A DNA stretch of 64,000 nucleotides from an uncultured Chlorobiaceae bacterium (GTDB lineage: Bacteria > Bacteroidota > Chlorobiia > Chlorobiales > Chlorobiaceae). The position numbers and the translations under genes were made by a program. Every line of letters begins with the position of its first letter. Position 1 is the first letter of the stretch. Positions 1-10,620 of this stretch are shown here, in pieces. The notes below the pieces were generated by a model. The model was not told the origin of the DNA. It was given only the letters and a program-made list of their open reading frames with translations, and did no database searches. Location: contig CAJAJL010000067.1 of NCBI GenBank assembly GCA_903940125.1, forward strand, positions 62,001 to 126,000, written 5' to 3'.

Positions 1-17
1 AGTTCGTTCTTGGAGAT

Positions 18-482
18 ATGGCAGGTACTGAGTATTGTAAAATAAATCTTCAAAAAGCTATTGGGCATGTCTATCGAGCAGCATTCGATGCTCTGGATGG
101 AACAGTAATGTCTTTAAGAGAAAAAATTATAAACAGTCTGGACGCATTTCCTCTCGAAGCAGTAAAAGATATTCTCCCTGAATACTGGGATATTCGTATT
201 AAGCTTGAAGAGCTAAATGAACATATTGGAGAGCACCGCGCCAAAAAAGATATCGGGAACAACATAGGGGAAGTATATGACCAGTTCATCAAAGACGTTG
301 AAATCCTGAAAAGTTTTCATAAGAAACTTCTTACTGCAAGTCCGGCACTTACCGAATATATTTCTAAGCAAGGCAAAATCCAGGACTCAAGTACAAATAG
401 ACAAATTATTGTAGCAATAATTGGTGCGGTTGTCGGTGGTCTTATTGTGGCAGCCTGTGTGGCGCTAGTATCCGCTCATTAA
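18..482 (+). CDS. Hypothetical protein with C-terminal transmembrane segment (possibly tail-anchored)
   Basis: ORF of 154 aa preceded by a GGAG-like RBS; C-terminus NRQIIVAIIGAVVGGLIVAACVALVSAH is one hydrophobic helix; no recognised family. Confidence 0.6.
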   Translation: MAGTEYCKINLQKAIGHVYRAAFDALDGTVMSLREKIINSLDAFPLEAVKDILPEYWDIRIKLEELNEHIGEHRAKKDIGNNIGEVYDQFIKDVEILKSFHKKLLTASPALTEYISKQGKIQDSSTNRQIIVAIIGAVVGGLIVAACVALVSAH

Positions 483-812
483 TTTGCCAACACCTCGGTT
501 TACGAGTTTTTTTTGTAGGGCCTGTGTTTTCTCTATAACCTGCAGGGTGATGTTATTATTTTTTCAACTTCTCCCACTTCCTCTCCAGCCTTTTTTAGCC
601 TCATGAGCCTGTAAGAGCTTATCAATAATGAGCATACTTCAATCGCCTCTAACAACCCAGTTTTATTGAGTCAACATTGGGGTAGATAGCTCCGCTGAAG
701 TTATTTTATTACTTTAGCACCTATCGCAATAGAACTGAATGCGGTTTTGATAACCCTGGCATTGAGCCCGGTGGAACAAAGTTCTGTTTAAGGCATATAA
801 ATACAAGATATT

Positions 813-2261
813 ATGGATACCACTGAACAACCGAAATTAAAACGAGACGATATTATAGAGTTGAGAATAACTGATCAGGCGGAGAAAGATCAGTGTTTCG
901 GGCGGCTTGAGAATGGGATGGGAGTTATGGTCAGCGGAATGCTTGCGGTAGGCGACCTGGTATCGGCAAAGATAAAAAAAATAAGGCAGCGCTATATCGA
1001 GGCATTTGTGGTTGAGGTGCTTGAGCCATCGCCCGACCGGACCGAACCACTATGCAGCTATTTCGGTGTTTGCGGCGGATGCAAGCTGATGCATATCCGT
1101 TATGAGGCCCAGCTGCAGTACAAACAGAAAAAGGTAAAAGATGCCCTTGAGCACCTCGGGGATTTTATTAATCCACCGGTTGCCCCTGCGGTTCCCTGTT
1201 CCGATCCTTTCCACTACCGGAACAAGATTGAGTTTTCCTTTTCAAATATGCGCTATCTGCTGGCAGAAGAGCTCTCCATGGAAACACTTGACCGCCCGAA
1301 GGATTTTGCGCTTGGGTTTCATACGCCGGGCAATTTTGAAAAGGTCATTGACATAGACTACTGTTATCTGGCCAAAGAGTCGATGAACAGAGTGCTTAAA
1401 CTGACCAGAGAGTTTGTGCTTGCCAATGCCCTTGTGCCCTATTCCGCTAAAGCGCATACCGGATATTTGCGCAATCTTGTGGTGCGGTTCAGCGAGAATC
1501 GCGAAGAGGTTATGGTCAACCTTGTCACCTCCTGTTATGATGAGGACATTATGCAGCGATACAGGAAGCACCTTGAGTCGGGGATGGAGGGCGTGAAGAT
1601 GACGGTGCTGAATAATGTGACTCAACGTCTGAACAGTGTTGCAACGGGCGATGAGGAGTTTACCCTGAGCGGCGACGGGTATATTACCGAGCGCCTCGGC
1701 AGCCTTGATTTCAGGATATCGGCAAATTCGTTTTTTCAGACCAACTCATCACAGGCGGAGGTGCTCTACAATGCCATTCTGGAGGTTGGAGGTCTGAAGC
1801 CGGGGGATACCGTCTATGACCTTTATTGCGGAACAGGAACTATAACACTCTATCTGGCAAAGCACTGCCGGCAGATTATCGGGCTTGAAGTGGTTGAAAG
1901 CTCCATCAACGATGCACGTTCAAATGCTGAGTTGAACGGCATTGCCAATGCGGCATTTTACAAGGTTGACCTCAAGGATTTTCATGCGCTGTTAGGGACA
2001 CTTGACAGCTTTGATATTCCCGGGGTGATTATTACCGATCCACCAAGGGCAGGGATGCAGCCGAAGGCGCTTGCCACAATGATCCGGCTGAGACCGAGAA
2101 GAATAGTCTATGTCAGCTGCAACCCTGCCAGCCTTGCGCGCGACGGGAAAGAGATATGTGCACACGGCTACACCCTTTTATCGGTGCAGCCGGTTGACAT
2201 GTTTCCGCATACCAGCCATATTGAGAGCGTGGCATGCTTTGAGAGGACAGGTCCCTGCTGA
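813..2261 (+). CDS. rlmD: 23S rRNA (uracil-5-)-methyltransferase, RumA/RlmD family
   Basis: TRAM-like N-terminus, Fe-S cysteines CSYFGVCGGCKLMH, SAM motif DLYCGTGTITL, catalytic motif YVSCNPASLARD. Confidence 0.9.
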   Translation: MDTTEQPKLKRDDIIELRITDQAEKDQCFGRLENGMGVMVSGMLAVGDLVSAKIKKIRQRYIEAFVVEVLEPSPDRTEPLCSYFGVCGGCKLMHIRYEAQLQYKQKKVKDALEHLGDFINPPVAPAVPCSDPFHYRNKIEFSFSNMRYLLAEELSMETLDRPKDFALGFHTPGNFEKVIDIDYCYLAKESMNRVLKLTREFVLANALVPYSAKAHTGYLRNLVVRFSENREEVMVNLVTSCYDEDIMQRYRKHLESGMEGVKMTVLNNVTQRLNSVATGDEEFTLSGDGYITERLGSLDFRISANSFFQTNSSQAEVLYNAILEVGGLKPGDTVYDLYCGTGTITLYLAKHCRQIIGLEVVESSINDARSNAELNGIANAAFYKVDLKDFHALLGTLDSFDIPGVIITDPPRAGMQPKALATMIRLRPRRIVYVSCNPASLARDGKEICAHGYTLLSVQPVDMFPHTSHIESVACFERTGPC

Positions 2262-2284
2262 GGATAGGGCTGAATGTTGAAGAA

Positions 2285-3103
2285 TTACTTGCCGCCGGCT
2301 TTGAGGAGTTTTCGACGTTCTTCGGCAGTCAATGAGGCGTACCCATGCGCCGATATTTTGTCGAGGATGGCATTGATTTCCGCTTCGGACACCGGCGCCT
2401 CCACTCTGTTGGTTCGATGAAGGCGAGGCCCGGTTTTCTTCTTGCCCAGGGAGCGGATTTTATCCGTCAGCCCGAAAAATGACCACTCGGCCCGTTTGAT
2501 GGAAATGTAGATGAAGCCGATAAGCATTCCACCGAGGTGCGCAAAATGGGCAATGTTGCTGCCGCTGCCCATAGAGCGGCTGCCGAAACCGGAGAAAAAT
2601 TCGATGAGCGCATAGCCTGCTATAAAATACTTTGCCTTGACGGGAAAGAGGAAATAAAGAAAAATATAGCGGTCGGGGAACATCATGCCGAATGCAAGCA
2701 GTACACCATAAATGGCCCCTGAAGCACCAACGGTTGGATAGGGATCGCCAATGGTGGCCAGCAGGTTGATAATGGCCGCTCCGATGCCGCAGACAAAATA
2801 ATAGGTGTTGAATTGCCTGGTTCCCCAGTAATTTTCAATTTCAGCTCCGAACATCCAGAGCGCGAACATATTGAAGAAGAGGTGAGCACCACCTCCATGA
2901 AGAAACATGTAGGTAACCGGCTGCCATATACGGAAGTTGCCGGAGCCGATAGGCCAAAGCGAACCGAGGGCGAGAATGGTTTCGCCGAACGGGGATAACT
3001 GCAGCAGAAAGACTGCGACGTTAATAAAGATTATTGTTTTTATCGCCGGAGGTATAACCTGAAAGCCGCCGGGACTGTAAGGCTGGTTGGAATAGTTCAT
3101 CAA
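2285..3103 (-). CDS. Rhomboid family intramembrane serine protease
   Basis: GASGAIYG catalytic serine motif, HLGGMLIGF histidine motif, multiple TM helices. Confidence 0.92.
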   Translation of the reverse strand: MMNYSNQPYSPGGFQVIPPAIKTIIFINVAVFLLQLSPFGETILALGSLWPIGSGNFRIWQPVTYMFLHGGGAHLFFNMFALWMFGAEIENYWGTRQFNTYYFVCGIGAAIINLLATIGDPYPTVGASGAIYGVLLAFGMMFPDRYIFLYFLFPVKAKYFIAGYALIEFFSGFGSRSMGSGSNIAHFAHLGGMLIGFIYISIKRAEWSFFGLTDKIRSLGKKKTGPRLHRTNRVEAPVSEAEINAILDKISAHGYASLTAEERRKLLKAGGK

Positions 3104-3196
3104 TAGCTGTAGTTCTGCTCATCCCGCTGATGAACAGCGGGATAGGGCGTATCAAAATTATGTACCGTCAAAAATGTATCTAATGTACGGAACGGG

Positions 3197-4390
3197 TTAA
3201 TCGTTCAGGGCGGCAATACCCGGGAGTTCCTTGCCTTCAAGAAATTCGAGACTTGCGCCTCCTCCTGTTGAGATATGGGTAATCTCATTGGACAGACCTG
3301 CTTTGGCTATTGCTGCAGCAGAGTCGCCGCCGCCGACAATTGTTGTGGCTCCTTTTGCGGTGGCTTCGGTTAAAGCTTTTGCAACGGCCATGGTGCCTGC
3401 CGCAAAATTGTCGATTTCAAACACGCCCATAGGACCGTTCCAGAGCACTGTCCGTGCTGACAGAATTTCGTTGCGGTATGTTTCGGCCGTGATTGGCCCG
3501 ATATCAACGCCGATCATATTATCAGGTATACTGGCAATACTTGCAGGATAGCTGCCGGCATCGGCTGAAATTTCAGCTGTGAGAATCACATCTACCGGCA
3601 GGAGCAGTTTTATTCCCTTGTTTTTTGCCTCTTCCAGAATTTTCAGGGCAAGTTCAATCTTGCTCTCTTCGACCAGAGATTTTCCAATATTATAACCTTG
3701 TGCCTTGAAAAAAGTGAAGACCATGGCGCCGCCGATAAGGACAGTATCAACCTTTTTGAAAAGGTTTTCGAGCACATCGATTTTCCCTGATATTTTTGAG
3801 CCGCCGAGAATTGCAACAAATGGACGCTCAGGTTCCTGCAGAGCTTTGCCCAGATAGAGTAACTCTTTTTCTATCAGATAGCCTGCAACTGCAGTTTTTA
3901 TGAAGTGGGTGATTCCCTCTGTTGAAGCATGGGCTCTGTGTGCTGTACCGAAGGCGTCATTGACATAGACTTCGCCGAGTTCCGCCAGTTTTTTTGAAAA
4001 ATCCGGATCATTTGCTTCTTCTTCGGGATGAAATCTCAGATTTTCAAGCAGGATCACTTCCCCGTCCTTCATGGCGAGCACCTGCTGTGTTACCTCGGAG
4101 CCGATGCACTCTTTTGCCATGGTCACCGGTGACCCCAGAAGCTCGGCAAGTTTAACTGCAACAGGAGCAAGTGAAAAATCAGGGTTGACTTTACCTTTAG
4201 GTCGTCCAAGGTGAGACATCAATATAAGGCGGCCTCCATCATTCAGAACTTTTTTGATGGATGGAAGTGATTCAAGGATTCTTTTGTCGTCGGTGATTTT
4301 TTTGTTGTCGTCGAGGGGAACGTTGAAATCAACACGCATGAGTACGCGCTTTCCTTTGATTGCTATGTCCGACAGAGTTTTTTTCTGCAT
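3197..4390 (-). CDS. pgk: Phosphoglycerate kinase
   Basis: [39 protein letters not shown] motifs; 397 aa. Confidence 0.97.
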   Translation of the reverse strand: MQKKTLSDIAIKGKRVLMRVDFNVPLDDNKKITDDKRILESLPSIKKVLNDGGRLILMSHLGRPKGKVNPDFSLAPVAVKLAELLGSPVTMAKECIGSEVTQQVLAMKDGEVILLENLRFHPEEEANDPDFSKKLAELGEVYVNDAFGTAHRAHASTEGITHFIKTAVAGYLIEKELLYLGKALQEPERPFVAILGGSKISGKIDVLENLFKKVDTVLIGGAMVFTFFKAQGYNIGKSLVEESKIELALKILEEAKNKGIKLLLPVDVILTAEISADAGSYPASIASIPDNMIGVDIGPITAETYRNEILSARTVLWNGPMGVFEIDNFAAGTMAVAKALTEATAKGATTIVGGGDSAAAIAKAGLSNEITHISTGGGASLEFLEGKELPGIAALND

Positions 4391-4490
4391 TGTTCTAACA
4401 ATTGATTAAAAAAAATCCAGTGCTCCAATAATATATATGTAATCTGCAACATAATCATTTTACCTGACAGGGATAGAAGCTATCTCTCTG

Positions 4491-5510
4491 TCAGCGCAAG
4501 TTTTCGCGATGGGCAATACGGTATTTTTTGATGTTTGCATTATGCTCTGCGAGTGATTCGGCGAAATTGTGCCCTCCTTTTCCAGTGGCGACAAAGTAAA
4601 GGTATTCAGTTTCTGCAGGGTTCAGCACAGCAAGGATCGATGCCGCTCCGGGGCTGCAGATTGGTCCGGGAGGAAGACCATTGTGGCGATAGGTGTTATA
4701 GGGTGAGTCGGTTGCAAGGTCCTTGTTGAAAAGTCGGCGGGCGGTTCCTCCAAGAGCATATTGAACCGTTGGATCGGCCTGCAGGCGCACATTATGTTTC
4801 AGACGGTTAAGATAGACGCTTGCTACAAGGGGTTTTTCCCGGTCAATCGGGGTTTCCGCTTCGACAATAGAGGCCAGAGACAGTAATGCGGTTTCGTTCA
4901 AGCCAACGGATGCGGCAGCTGCATGTAACTTGTCTGTATAGAAATGCCTGAATCGTCCGATAAGAAATCCCACAGCTTCATCCGGCGTACTTGCCCATAC
5001 AAAGTCATAGGTTCCGGGGAAGAGATAGCCCTCTGCATTTTTTGCGGTAATATTGTGTCTGAGAAGCAGTCGGGTGTTGGTTGCTGCCGCCATAACTCCG
5101 GTTGAATCCATATCAAGGTTTCGTGAGAGGAGCCGGGCAACGTGCCGGATGTCGAGACCTTCGGGGATCGTGATTCGCACTTCATCCTGTTTGCGGGAGT
5201 GCAGATAGTATAAAAGCGAAAAATTAGACATGCCGGACGGGATGGAGTATCGGCCCGGTTTGATATTGTGAAGCCTCGGTATAATGCGTCCGGTCAGGAA
5301 TATCGGCCATGAGCTCCTGATGGTACCGTTCCGGTGCAGTTCGTCCACAATGGATTTGAACCCTGTCCCGCGGTGAACAATAAGAGGTGTTGTCCGGGAG
5401 GCAGTATTGATTCCCGGAAGAAATAACATGCACACCAATGCACTCGTCAGAATGGCAGCGCCAAGTATAAACAGTTGACGCAGGGAAGTTTTTTTTGAGA
5501 CCATAGCCAT
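4491..5510 (-). CDS. mltG: Endolytic transglycosylase MltG (YceG-like)
   Basis: SIVEAET and LQADPTVQYALG, SPYNTYRHNGLPPGPICSPG motifs; N-terminal TM. Confidence 0.93.
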   Translation of the reverse strand: MAMVSKKTSLRQLFILGAAILTSALVCMLFLPGINTASRTTPLIVHRGTGFKSIVDELHRNGTIRSSWPIFLTGRIIPRLHNIKPGRYSIPSGMSNFSLLYYLHSRKQDEVRITIPEGLDIRHVARLLSRNLDMDSTGVMAAATNTRLLLRHNITAKNAEGYLFPGTYDFVWASTPDEAVGFLIGRFRHFYTDKLHAAAASVGLNETALLSLASIVEAETPIDREKPLVASVYLNRLKHNVRLQADPTVQYALGGTARRLFNKDLATDSPYNTYRHNGLPPGPICSPGAASILAVLNPAETEYLYFVATGKGGHNFAESLAEHNANIKKYRIAHRENLR

Positions 5511-5525
5511 GGTGAGGTATTTCTA

Positions 5526-5894
5526 TCAGCTGGTGTGTATGCCCGGCTGACGGTTTTTCCACTCATGCTGTAAAAGACGGCTCTCTTCGAGGATGCAGCG
5601 GTAGATTTTTTCCAGCGTATAGGCTGTCAGTGGCGAGTCGGCATTGATGAGAACATTGTTCAGCACCTCTTTTTCGCGTTCAGGTTGAAGCACCTGTTCT
5701 CCGATTCTTGATTTAAGGGAGCTGATATTCTGAGCGCAATGGAGTCTTTCACACAGGAGGGTGGATAACTGCTGGTCAATGGCATCGATTTTCTTTCGCC
5801 ATTCGTCCAGCTCCTGCCAATGAGCTGTATTTGTTATGGTGCTGTCTGACATCATAATGACTGTGGTTAAGTGAGGCTTTTTGAGACCGGACAA
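5526..5894 (-). CDS. Chorismate mutase type II domain protein
   Basis: WRKKIDAIDQQLSTLLCERLHCAQNISSLKSR...REKEVLNNVL chorismate mutase pattern; true start probably internal (MMSDSTITN, about 5855). Confidence 0.8.
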   Translation of the reverse strand: MSGLKKPHLTTVIMMSDSTITNTAHWQELDEWRKKIDAIDQQLSTLLCERLHCAQNISSLKSRIGEQVLQPEREKEVLNNVLINADSPLTAYTLEKIYRCILEESRLLQHEWKNRQPGIHTS

Positions 5895-5922
5895 GAGAAT
5901 AAGAAAAGGTGACAGGATGAGC

Positions 5923-6453
5923 TTACGATATGTCGGGAGTGAAGAGCTTCATCCATCGGTCAACTTCCTGATCGCTTAACAATTTATCGTTGAATTTCTT
6001 CTCTTTAAAGGAGAGCTGTCCAGAACGAATGTATCTGTTTTTCCGGGAGTCTGCATTGCCGGTCTTTTTGAGCTGCAGCACAAATTCCTCTGATTTTATA
6101 CAGGTGGCGCCGAATGCTGTTCCATACCGGCGAATCTCCTCGTCTGAACTTACAATAGTAACCAATTTTATTTTTGGGTTCAATGATTTTACGTAATCAA
6201 TGATCCATTGATCTGCACTTATGGAGGCAGGAGTAAAAATAATATGAAGCGGTGCGCCACAAGCGCTTTCTTCTCGACCACCTTTGCCATCGTACACAAT
6301 GGTGACAGGGGATCGAGTCTCCTGCTGAAAGCTGAGCAGCTTTTTTTCTGTCTCCTCACGCAGGACTTCAAGCGGCACTGATTCTGAAGAAAGAAAGAGC
6401 TTATGGATTAAATTATAACCATCTACCACAATTTCGCTGTGTCCTGCCCGCAT
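5923..6453 (-). CDS. NYN-domain / YacP-like RNA-binding protein
   Basis: VVDGYNLIHKL, VTIVYDGKGG, IVSSDEEIRRYGTAFGA motifs. Confidence 0.85.
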   Translation of the reverse strand: MRAGHSEIVVDGYNLIHKLFLSSESVPLEVLREETEKKLLSFQQETRSPVTIVYDGKGGREESACGAPLHIIFTPASISADQWIIDYVKSLNPKIKLVTIVSSDEEIRRYGTAFGATCIKSEEFVLQLKKTGNADSRKNRYIRSGQLSFKEKKFNDKLLSDQEVDRWMKLFTPDIS

Positions 6454-6543
6454 GGTGATCTCTGCCGTTAAAAATATACATCGCTGTCAACGGATAAAAT
6501 AGCTGAATATTTTTTTAGTGCATCCTTTTTTATACATTTTAAG

Positions 6544-6568
6544 TGGTGGATTGTGGTAAAAAATGGGT
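6544..6568 (+). promoter_or_regulatory. Putative MraZ operator: three direct TGGKN repeats at 10-bp period
   Basis: TGGTG-GATTG-TGGTA-AAAAA-TGGGT: TGG at 6544, 6554, 6564 upstream of mraZ; matches the known TGGGN-N5 repeat architecture. Confidence 0.65.
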
Positions 6569-6675
6569 GGAATTACTCTCCTTTATCTATAGTTTTCTTT
6601 TTTCTGCCGGCTTCAGGTGCTATGTGCCGGTTTGGTGGGCATTTATGCACAATGGGAACAAACTGAATCATCATC

Positions 6676-7134
6676 ATGGCAGGCTTTATTGGAAAAGAGA
6701 GACATACCATTGATGAGAAAGGTCGGCTGATGATTCCTGCAAAGTTTCGCAGGTGCTTTGGCAAAGGCGCAGTAGCGGGTGTCGAGGAGAGTGATTCCGG
6801 GCTTTACATTATGAAAGCGTCTGATCGCTCCCTTGAACTTTATGAGCCGTTTATCTGGGCCGATATGAGAAAAACTATTTCTGCTCTTTCTGATTTCAAT
6901 CCTGAGGAACGTCTGCTGAAAACGTTGATGTATGAAAGCCTTGAGATTGTTGAACTTGATCGTCAAGGGAGAATTGCACTGTCGAGGGAATTTCTTGAGC
7001 ATGCGGGTATTACAAAAGATGTCGTGATTATAGGCGGTGATACGAAAATGATTATCTGGGATCCGGATCGACTTCAGTCACTCCTGCAGGAGAGTGCAGG
7101 ACGTTTCGGTTCTCTCGCAGGAAGGTATTTTTAA
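6676..7134 (+). CDS. mraZ: Transcriptional regulator MraZ
   Basis: [13 protein letters not shown] and [18 protein letters not shown] duplicated AbrB-like motifs; first gene of dcw cluster. Confidence 0.95.
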   Translation: MAGFIGKERHTIDEKGRLMIPAKFRRCFGKGAVAGVEESDSGLYIMKASDRSLELYEPFIWADMRKTISALSDFNPEERLLKTLMYESLEIVELDRQGRIALSREFLEHAGITKDVVIIGGDTKMIIWDPDRLQSLLQESAGRFGSLAGRYF

Positions 7135-7139
7135 CGCTG

Positions 7140-8105
7140 ATGGCACAATATTCATATCATGAGCCGGTCCTGGCTCCAGAAATTATTGCTTTACTGGTCA
7201 CGAAACCGGGTATTTATGTTGACGGGACTCTTGGAGGCGGAGGTCATTCGCTGGCGATTTTGTGTGCGCTTCATGAGGCGGGTTATGGTGAAGGATCGCT
7301 GCTTATAGGGATTGACCAGGATGACGCGGCATTACACGAGGCAGCTGAAAAGCTGAAGGAGTTCGAAGCTCGTACGGTTCTGGTTAAAGGGAATTTCAAG
7401 ACGATAGGCAGTATTGTCGAGAGTGTCTGCCGTGAAAAAGGTTTACACCCGAAGGTCACAGGGATTCTCTTGGATCTCGGGGTTTCATCGTTTCAGATTG
7501 ATACTGCGGAACGGGGGTTCAGTTATCTCAGGGACGGACCGCTTGATATGAGGATGGATATGGATGCTTCTGTCAGTGCCGGAGATATTATCAACACCTA
7601 CGAAGAGAAAGAGCTCGCCAGGCTTTTTTACAGGTATGGAGAAGAGCCCAGAAGTCGCAGCATTGCCAGGGCAATTGTCGCTTACCGGCTTAAAAACGGT
7701 TCAGTTACTGGTACAGAGGAACTTGCCGGGATTATCCGTGAAAATGCTGCCGGCCGGGATAAAATTATCAAAACTCTTTCAAGGGTGTTTCAGGCATTGA
7801 GAATAGAGGTGAACAGTGAGCTTGAAGTGCTCCGCAGTGTGCTTTATGATGGGATTGCCTGTCTTGACAGTTATGGAAGGATGGCTGTCATCAGTTATCA
7901 CTCTCTGGAAGACAGAATCGTCAAAACTGTTTTTGCCGAGAAAGCACGGAGCGATTGGGGGCCGAAAGGTGTGGGTTTGAGGGAGCCTCTTGAAAGGGGT
8001 AGCGTGTCACTTGTCACCCGGAAGCCTGTTGTTGCAGCCCGGCAAGAGATAGATGCAAACCCAAGAGCCAGAAGTGCGAAATTGCGGGTCATTGAAAAAA
8101 TTTAA
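7140..8105 (+). CDS. rsmH: 16S rRNA (cytosine1402-N4)-methyltransferase
   Basis: [59 protein letters not shown] motifs. Confidence 0.97.
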   Translation: MAQYSYHEPVLAPEIIALLVTKPGIYVDGTLGGGGHSLAILCALHEAGYGEGSLLIGIDQDDAALHEAAEKLKEFEARTVLVKGNFKTIGSIVESVCREKGLHPKVTGILLDLGVSSFQIDTAERGFSYLRDGPLDMRMDMDASVSAGDIINTYEEKELARLFYRYGEEPRSRSIARAIVAYRLKNGSVTGTEELAGIIRENAAGRDKIIKTLSRVFQALRIEVNSELEVLRSVLYDGIACLDSYGRMAVISYHSLEDRIVKTVFAEKARSDWGPKGVGLREPLERGSVSLVTRKPVVAARQEIDANPRARSAKLRVIEKI

Positions 8106-8118
8106 CAGGGAGATCATT

Positions 8119-8547
8119 GTGAGTGTCAATAATGGTTTTGCTGCAGGACAGGCTGTCGGGGTTGAAGAAACTAAGCATCTGGGAAGCGACTTGTTTGCAG
8201 GGAGTATTTCGGCATTTAAGGATGATGGAGACAAAGGTTCCGGATTCAGAGAACTGGTCAGTAATGCGCTCAAGTTTGATATCGGTGCATTGCTGCGTCC
8301 GAGGTCTTTTGTGTATCTCATGATCGGCACGGGGATCATTCTGTTCCAGACATACAATACTCTTGCGATCATCAATCTTGCTAAACAGAATGAAAGGCTT
8401 CGAGAGCAGATTGAAATGAGATACAGCGTGATTACTTCGCAGGAGCTGAAAGTGCGTGAACTGCAAAGCATCCATAATATTGCACAAGCGGCAGCCTCAC
8501 TTGGGCTTGCAGCTGCCAGTGTTTCTCCTGTTGAACTCGAGCCGTAA
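8119..8547 (+). CDS. ftsL: FtsL-like cell division protein
   Basis: Short protein with one TM (FVYLMIGTGIILFQTYNTLAII) followed by coiled coil, between rsmH and ftsI; GTG start at 8119 inside ORF 8053..8547. Confidence 0.7.
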   Translation: MSVNNGFAAGQAVGVEETKHLGSDLFAGSISAFKDDGDKGSGFRELVSNALKFDIGALLRPRSFVYLMIGTGIILFQTYNTLAIINLAKQNERLREQIEMRYSVITSQELKVRELQSIHNIAQAAASLGLAAASVSPVELEP

Positions 8548-8577
8548 ATGATTTGTCGCTAAACGAACGGGATACTC

Positions 8578-10620
8578 ATGCATACAAAACATAACATCGA
8601 CAATAAGAGTGATCATGAGTTCGGTAAGCGGCTTGGTATTGTTGTTGCGGTTTTTGCCCTGTTTATTGTGGCAATCATTATGATGCTGCTGAATATTCAG
8701 GTTGTCAATGTTAAAAAATACAAGAAGAAGGCAGCTCAACAGTACGAACGCGTGATAACAGAGAACGCTCTGCGAGGTGCAATTCTTGACCGGCATGCTC
8801 GTATTCTTGCAGAAAGTATCGAATCCATTACCTTTTCAGCTAATCTCAAGGATATCAAGAATACTCCGGTTTTAAATGAGAAAGGCAGGTCGGTTATTGA
8901 CAAGGTGACCAGAAAACAGAAGTTTTATGATAATTCCGTGGCTGTCGCTACGGTTTTTGCCCGCTCTATTGGAGGCAAAAAAGAATTTTACCTGAAAAAA
9001 TTGAGTCGTTCTAAAGGAACTGTTGTGCTTGCCCAGAAAATTCCTGTTGCAAAAGCATTGCCGATTATACAGGAAAAGATTTTCGGAATCTCTCTTAAAA
9101 AGGTTCCGCAACGCTATTACCTGAACGTGGCTGCTCAGGTGATTGGCAGCACTGATATTGAGAACAACGGAATCGGCGGGATTGAACTGCAGCTCAACAA
9201 GGAGTTGAAAGGGGTCGACGGGATGAAAATTTTTCAACAGTCAGCAGATGGAAAGCGTTATCCTGCTCCAGATGCCCTGCCGCAGGAACCTGTCAAAGGT
9301 CACAGTGTTGAGTTGACCATCGATGCTGATATTCAAGGCATTGTTGAAGAAGAACTGGCAAAGGCGGTCGACACGTTTCATGCTGAAGCAGCTTCAAGTG
9401 TTGTTATGGATGTGCGGACTGGGGAGGTTATTGCCATGGCCAACTATCCGTCTTTTGATCTTAACAACGGAACAACATGGACTTATGATAAGTCGCGTAA
9501 CCGGACGGTGACTGACAGTTATGAACCGGGATCAACGTTCAAGCTGGTCATGGCGTCTGCCGCAACGGAAGTGCTGAAAAGAAAAGCTGAAGACAGGGTT
9601 AATGGCATGAATGGGGTGATGCCCATCTATAATCTCTTTATCAAAGATCATGAACGATTCGGAAACATGTCATTTCGTGAAGCTATTATGCATTCAAGTA
9701 ATATTGTTGCTGCAAAGACCGCTATGGCTGTCGGGAGTGACAAATTTTATAACTATACAATGAATTACGGGTTTGGCAGAAAGACAGGTATCGGGCTTGT
9801 CGGGGAATCGCCGGGAAGGGTTCGACCGCTTGAACGGTGGGATAGAACCACGCTGCCCTGGATGGGATTCGGCTATCAGGTTATGGCTACTCCATTGCAG
9901 ATATTGCAGGCTTATGCGGCTGTTGCTAATGACGGACAGTTGATGAGACCTTATATTATCAGAAAAGTTACCAATGCGGAAGGCAAAGTAGTCTTGGAAA
10001 ATGCCCCTAAAATAGTCCGAAGAGTGGTGCTGGCTCAAACAGCCCGATATCTCGGAAAGGAGTATTTTAAGGCGGTTGTGGATAGCGGGACTGCGAAAAA
10101 TGTGGCCGTGCCTGGCGTTACTGTTGCAGGCAAAACCGGAACAGCAAGGCGCGCTGCAAGTCGGGCGGCAGGAGGTTCGTATGCCAAGGCTGTTTATGTC
10201 TCTTCATTTGTAGGGTATTTTCCTGTTGAAGCTCCTCGCTATGCCGTTATTGTTGTTGTTGAAAATCCGAAAACGGCCTATTATGCCGCAATGGTTGCTG
10301 CACCTGTTTTTTCCAGCATCTCAGCAAGAATGATTGCCTGTTCAGAGGAGATGCAGAAAAAGCTTTCTTTCTGTTCCGCGGAACAGGCGGCTCTTGATTC
10401 TGTATCAACAGTTGTCGTTCCGGAACTTACAGGCCTTCAAGGGCGTGATGCGCGGCGGCTGCTGAAATGGCATAATCTTGAAATGGATTTTGCTGGAGAT
10501 CTTGATGGATGTGTTGCCCGCCAGAGTGTTGCGCCCGGCCAGAAGGTTCAACAGAAGAAGATAATCAAGGTGACGCTGGCCTCAAATACTGTAAAAAGGA
10601 ACTTTTCATGGCTGCACTGA
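8578..10620 (+). CDS. ftsI: Penicillin-binding protein 2/FtsI transpeptidase with C-terminal PASTA domain
   Basis: N-terminal TM, YEPGSTFKLV (SxxK), SSN, KTGTAR motifs; C-terminal VVPELTGLQGRDARRLL PASTA-like repeat. Confidence 0.95.
   Translation: MHTKHNIDNKSDHEFGKRLGIVVAVFALFIVAIIMMLLNIQVVNVKKYKKKAAQQYERVITENALRGAILDRHARILAESIESITFSANLKDIKNTPVLNEKGRSVIDKVTRKQKFYDNSVAVATVFARSIGGKKEFYLKKLSRSKGTVVLAQKIPVAKALPIIQEKIFGISLKKVPQRYYLNVAAQVIGSTDIENNGIGGIELQLNKELKGVDGMKIFQQSADGKRYPAPDALPQEPVKGHSVELTIDADIQGIVEEELAKAVDTFHAEAASSVVMDVRTGEVIAMANYPSFDLNNGTTWTYDKSRNRTVTDSYEPGSTFKLVMASAATEVLKRKAEDRVNGMNGVMPIYNLFIKDHERFGNMSFREAIMHSSNIVAAKTAMAVGSDKFYNYTMNYGFGRKTGIGLVGESPGRVRPLERWDRTTLPWMGFGYQVMATPLQILQAYAAVANDGQLMRPYIIRKVTNAEGKVVLENAPKIVRRVVLAQTARYLGKEYFKAVVDSGTAKNVAVPGVTVAGKTGTARRAASRAAGGSYAKAVYVSSFVGYFPVEAPRYAVIVVVENPKTAYYAAMVAAPVFSSISARMIACSEEMQKKLSFCSAEQAALDSVSTVVVPELTGLQGRDARRLLKWHNLEMDFAGDLDGCVARQSVAPGQKVQQKKIIKVTLASNTVKRNFSWLH

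Noticed and set aside
494-514. CTCG-GTTTA-CGAG followed by eight T, after the first ORF
   Set aside because: Only a 4-bp stem; may be a weak terminator but not strong enough to list as a feature.
3121-3143. Palindrome ATCCCGCT-GATGAAC-AGCGGGAT between pgk and the rhomboid gene
   Set aside because: Clear inverted repeat but no T tract in either direction and no repeat copies noticed elsewhere; function not supportable.
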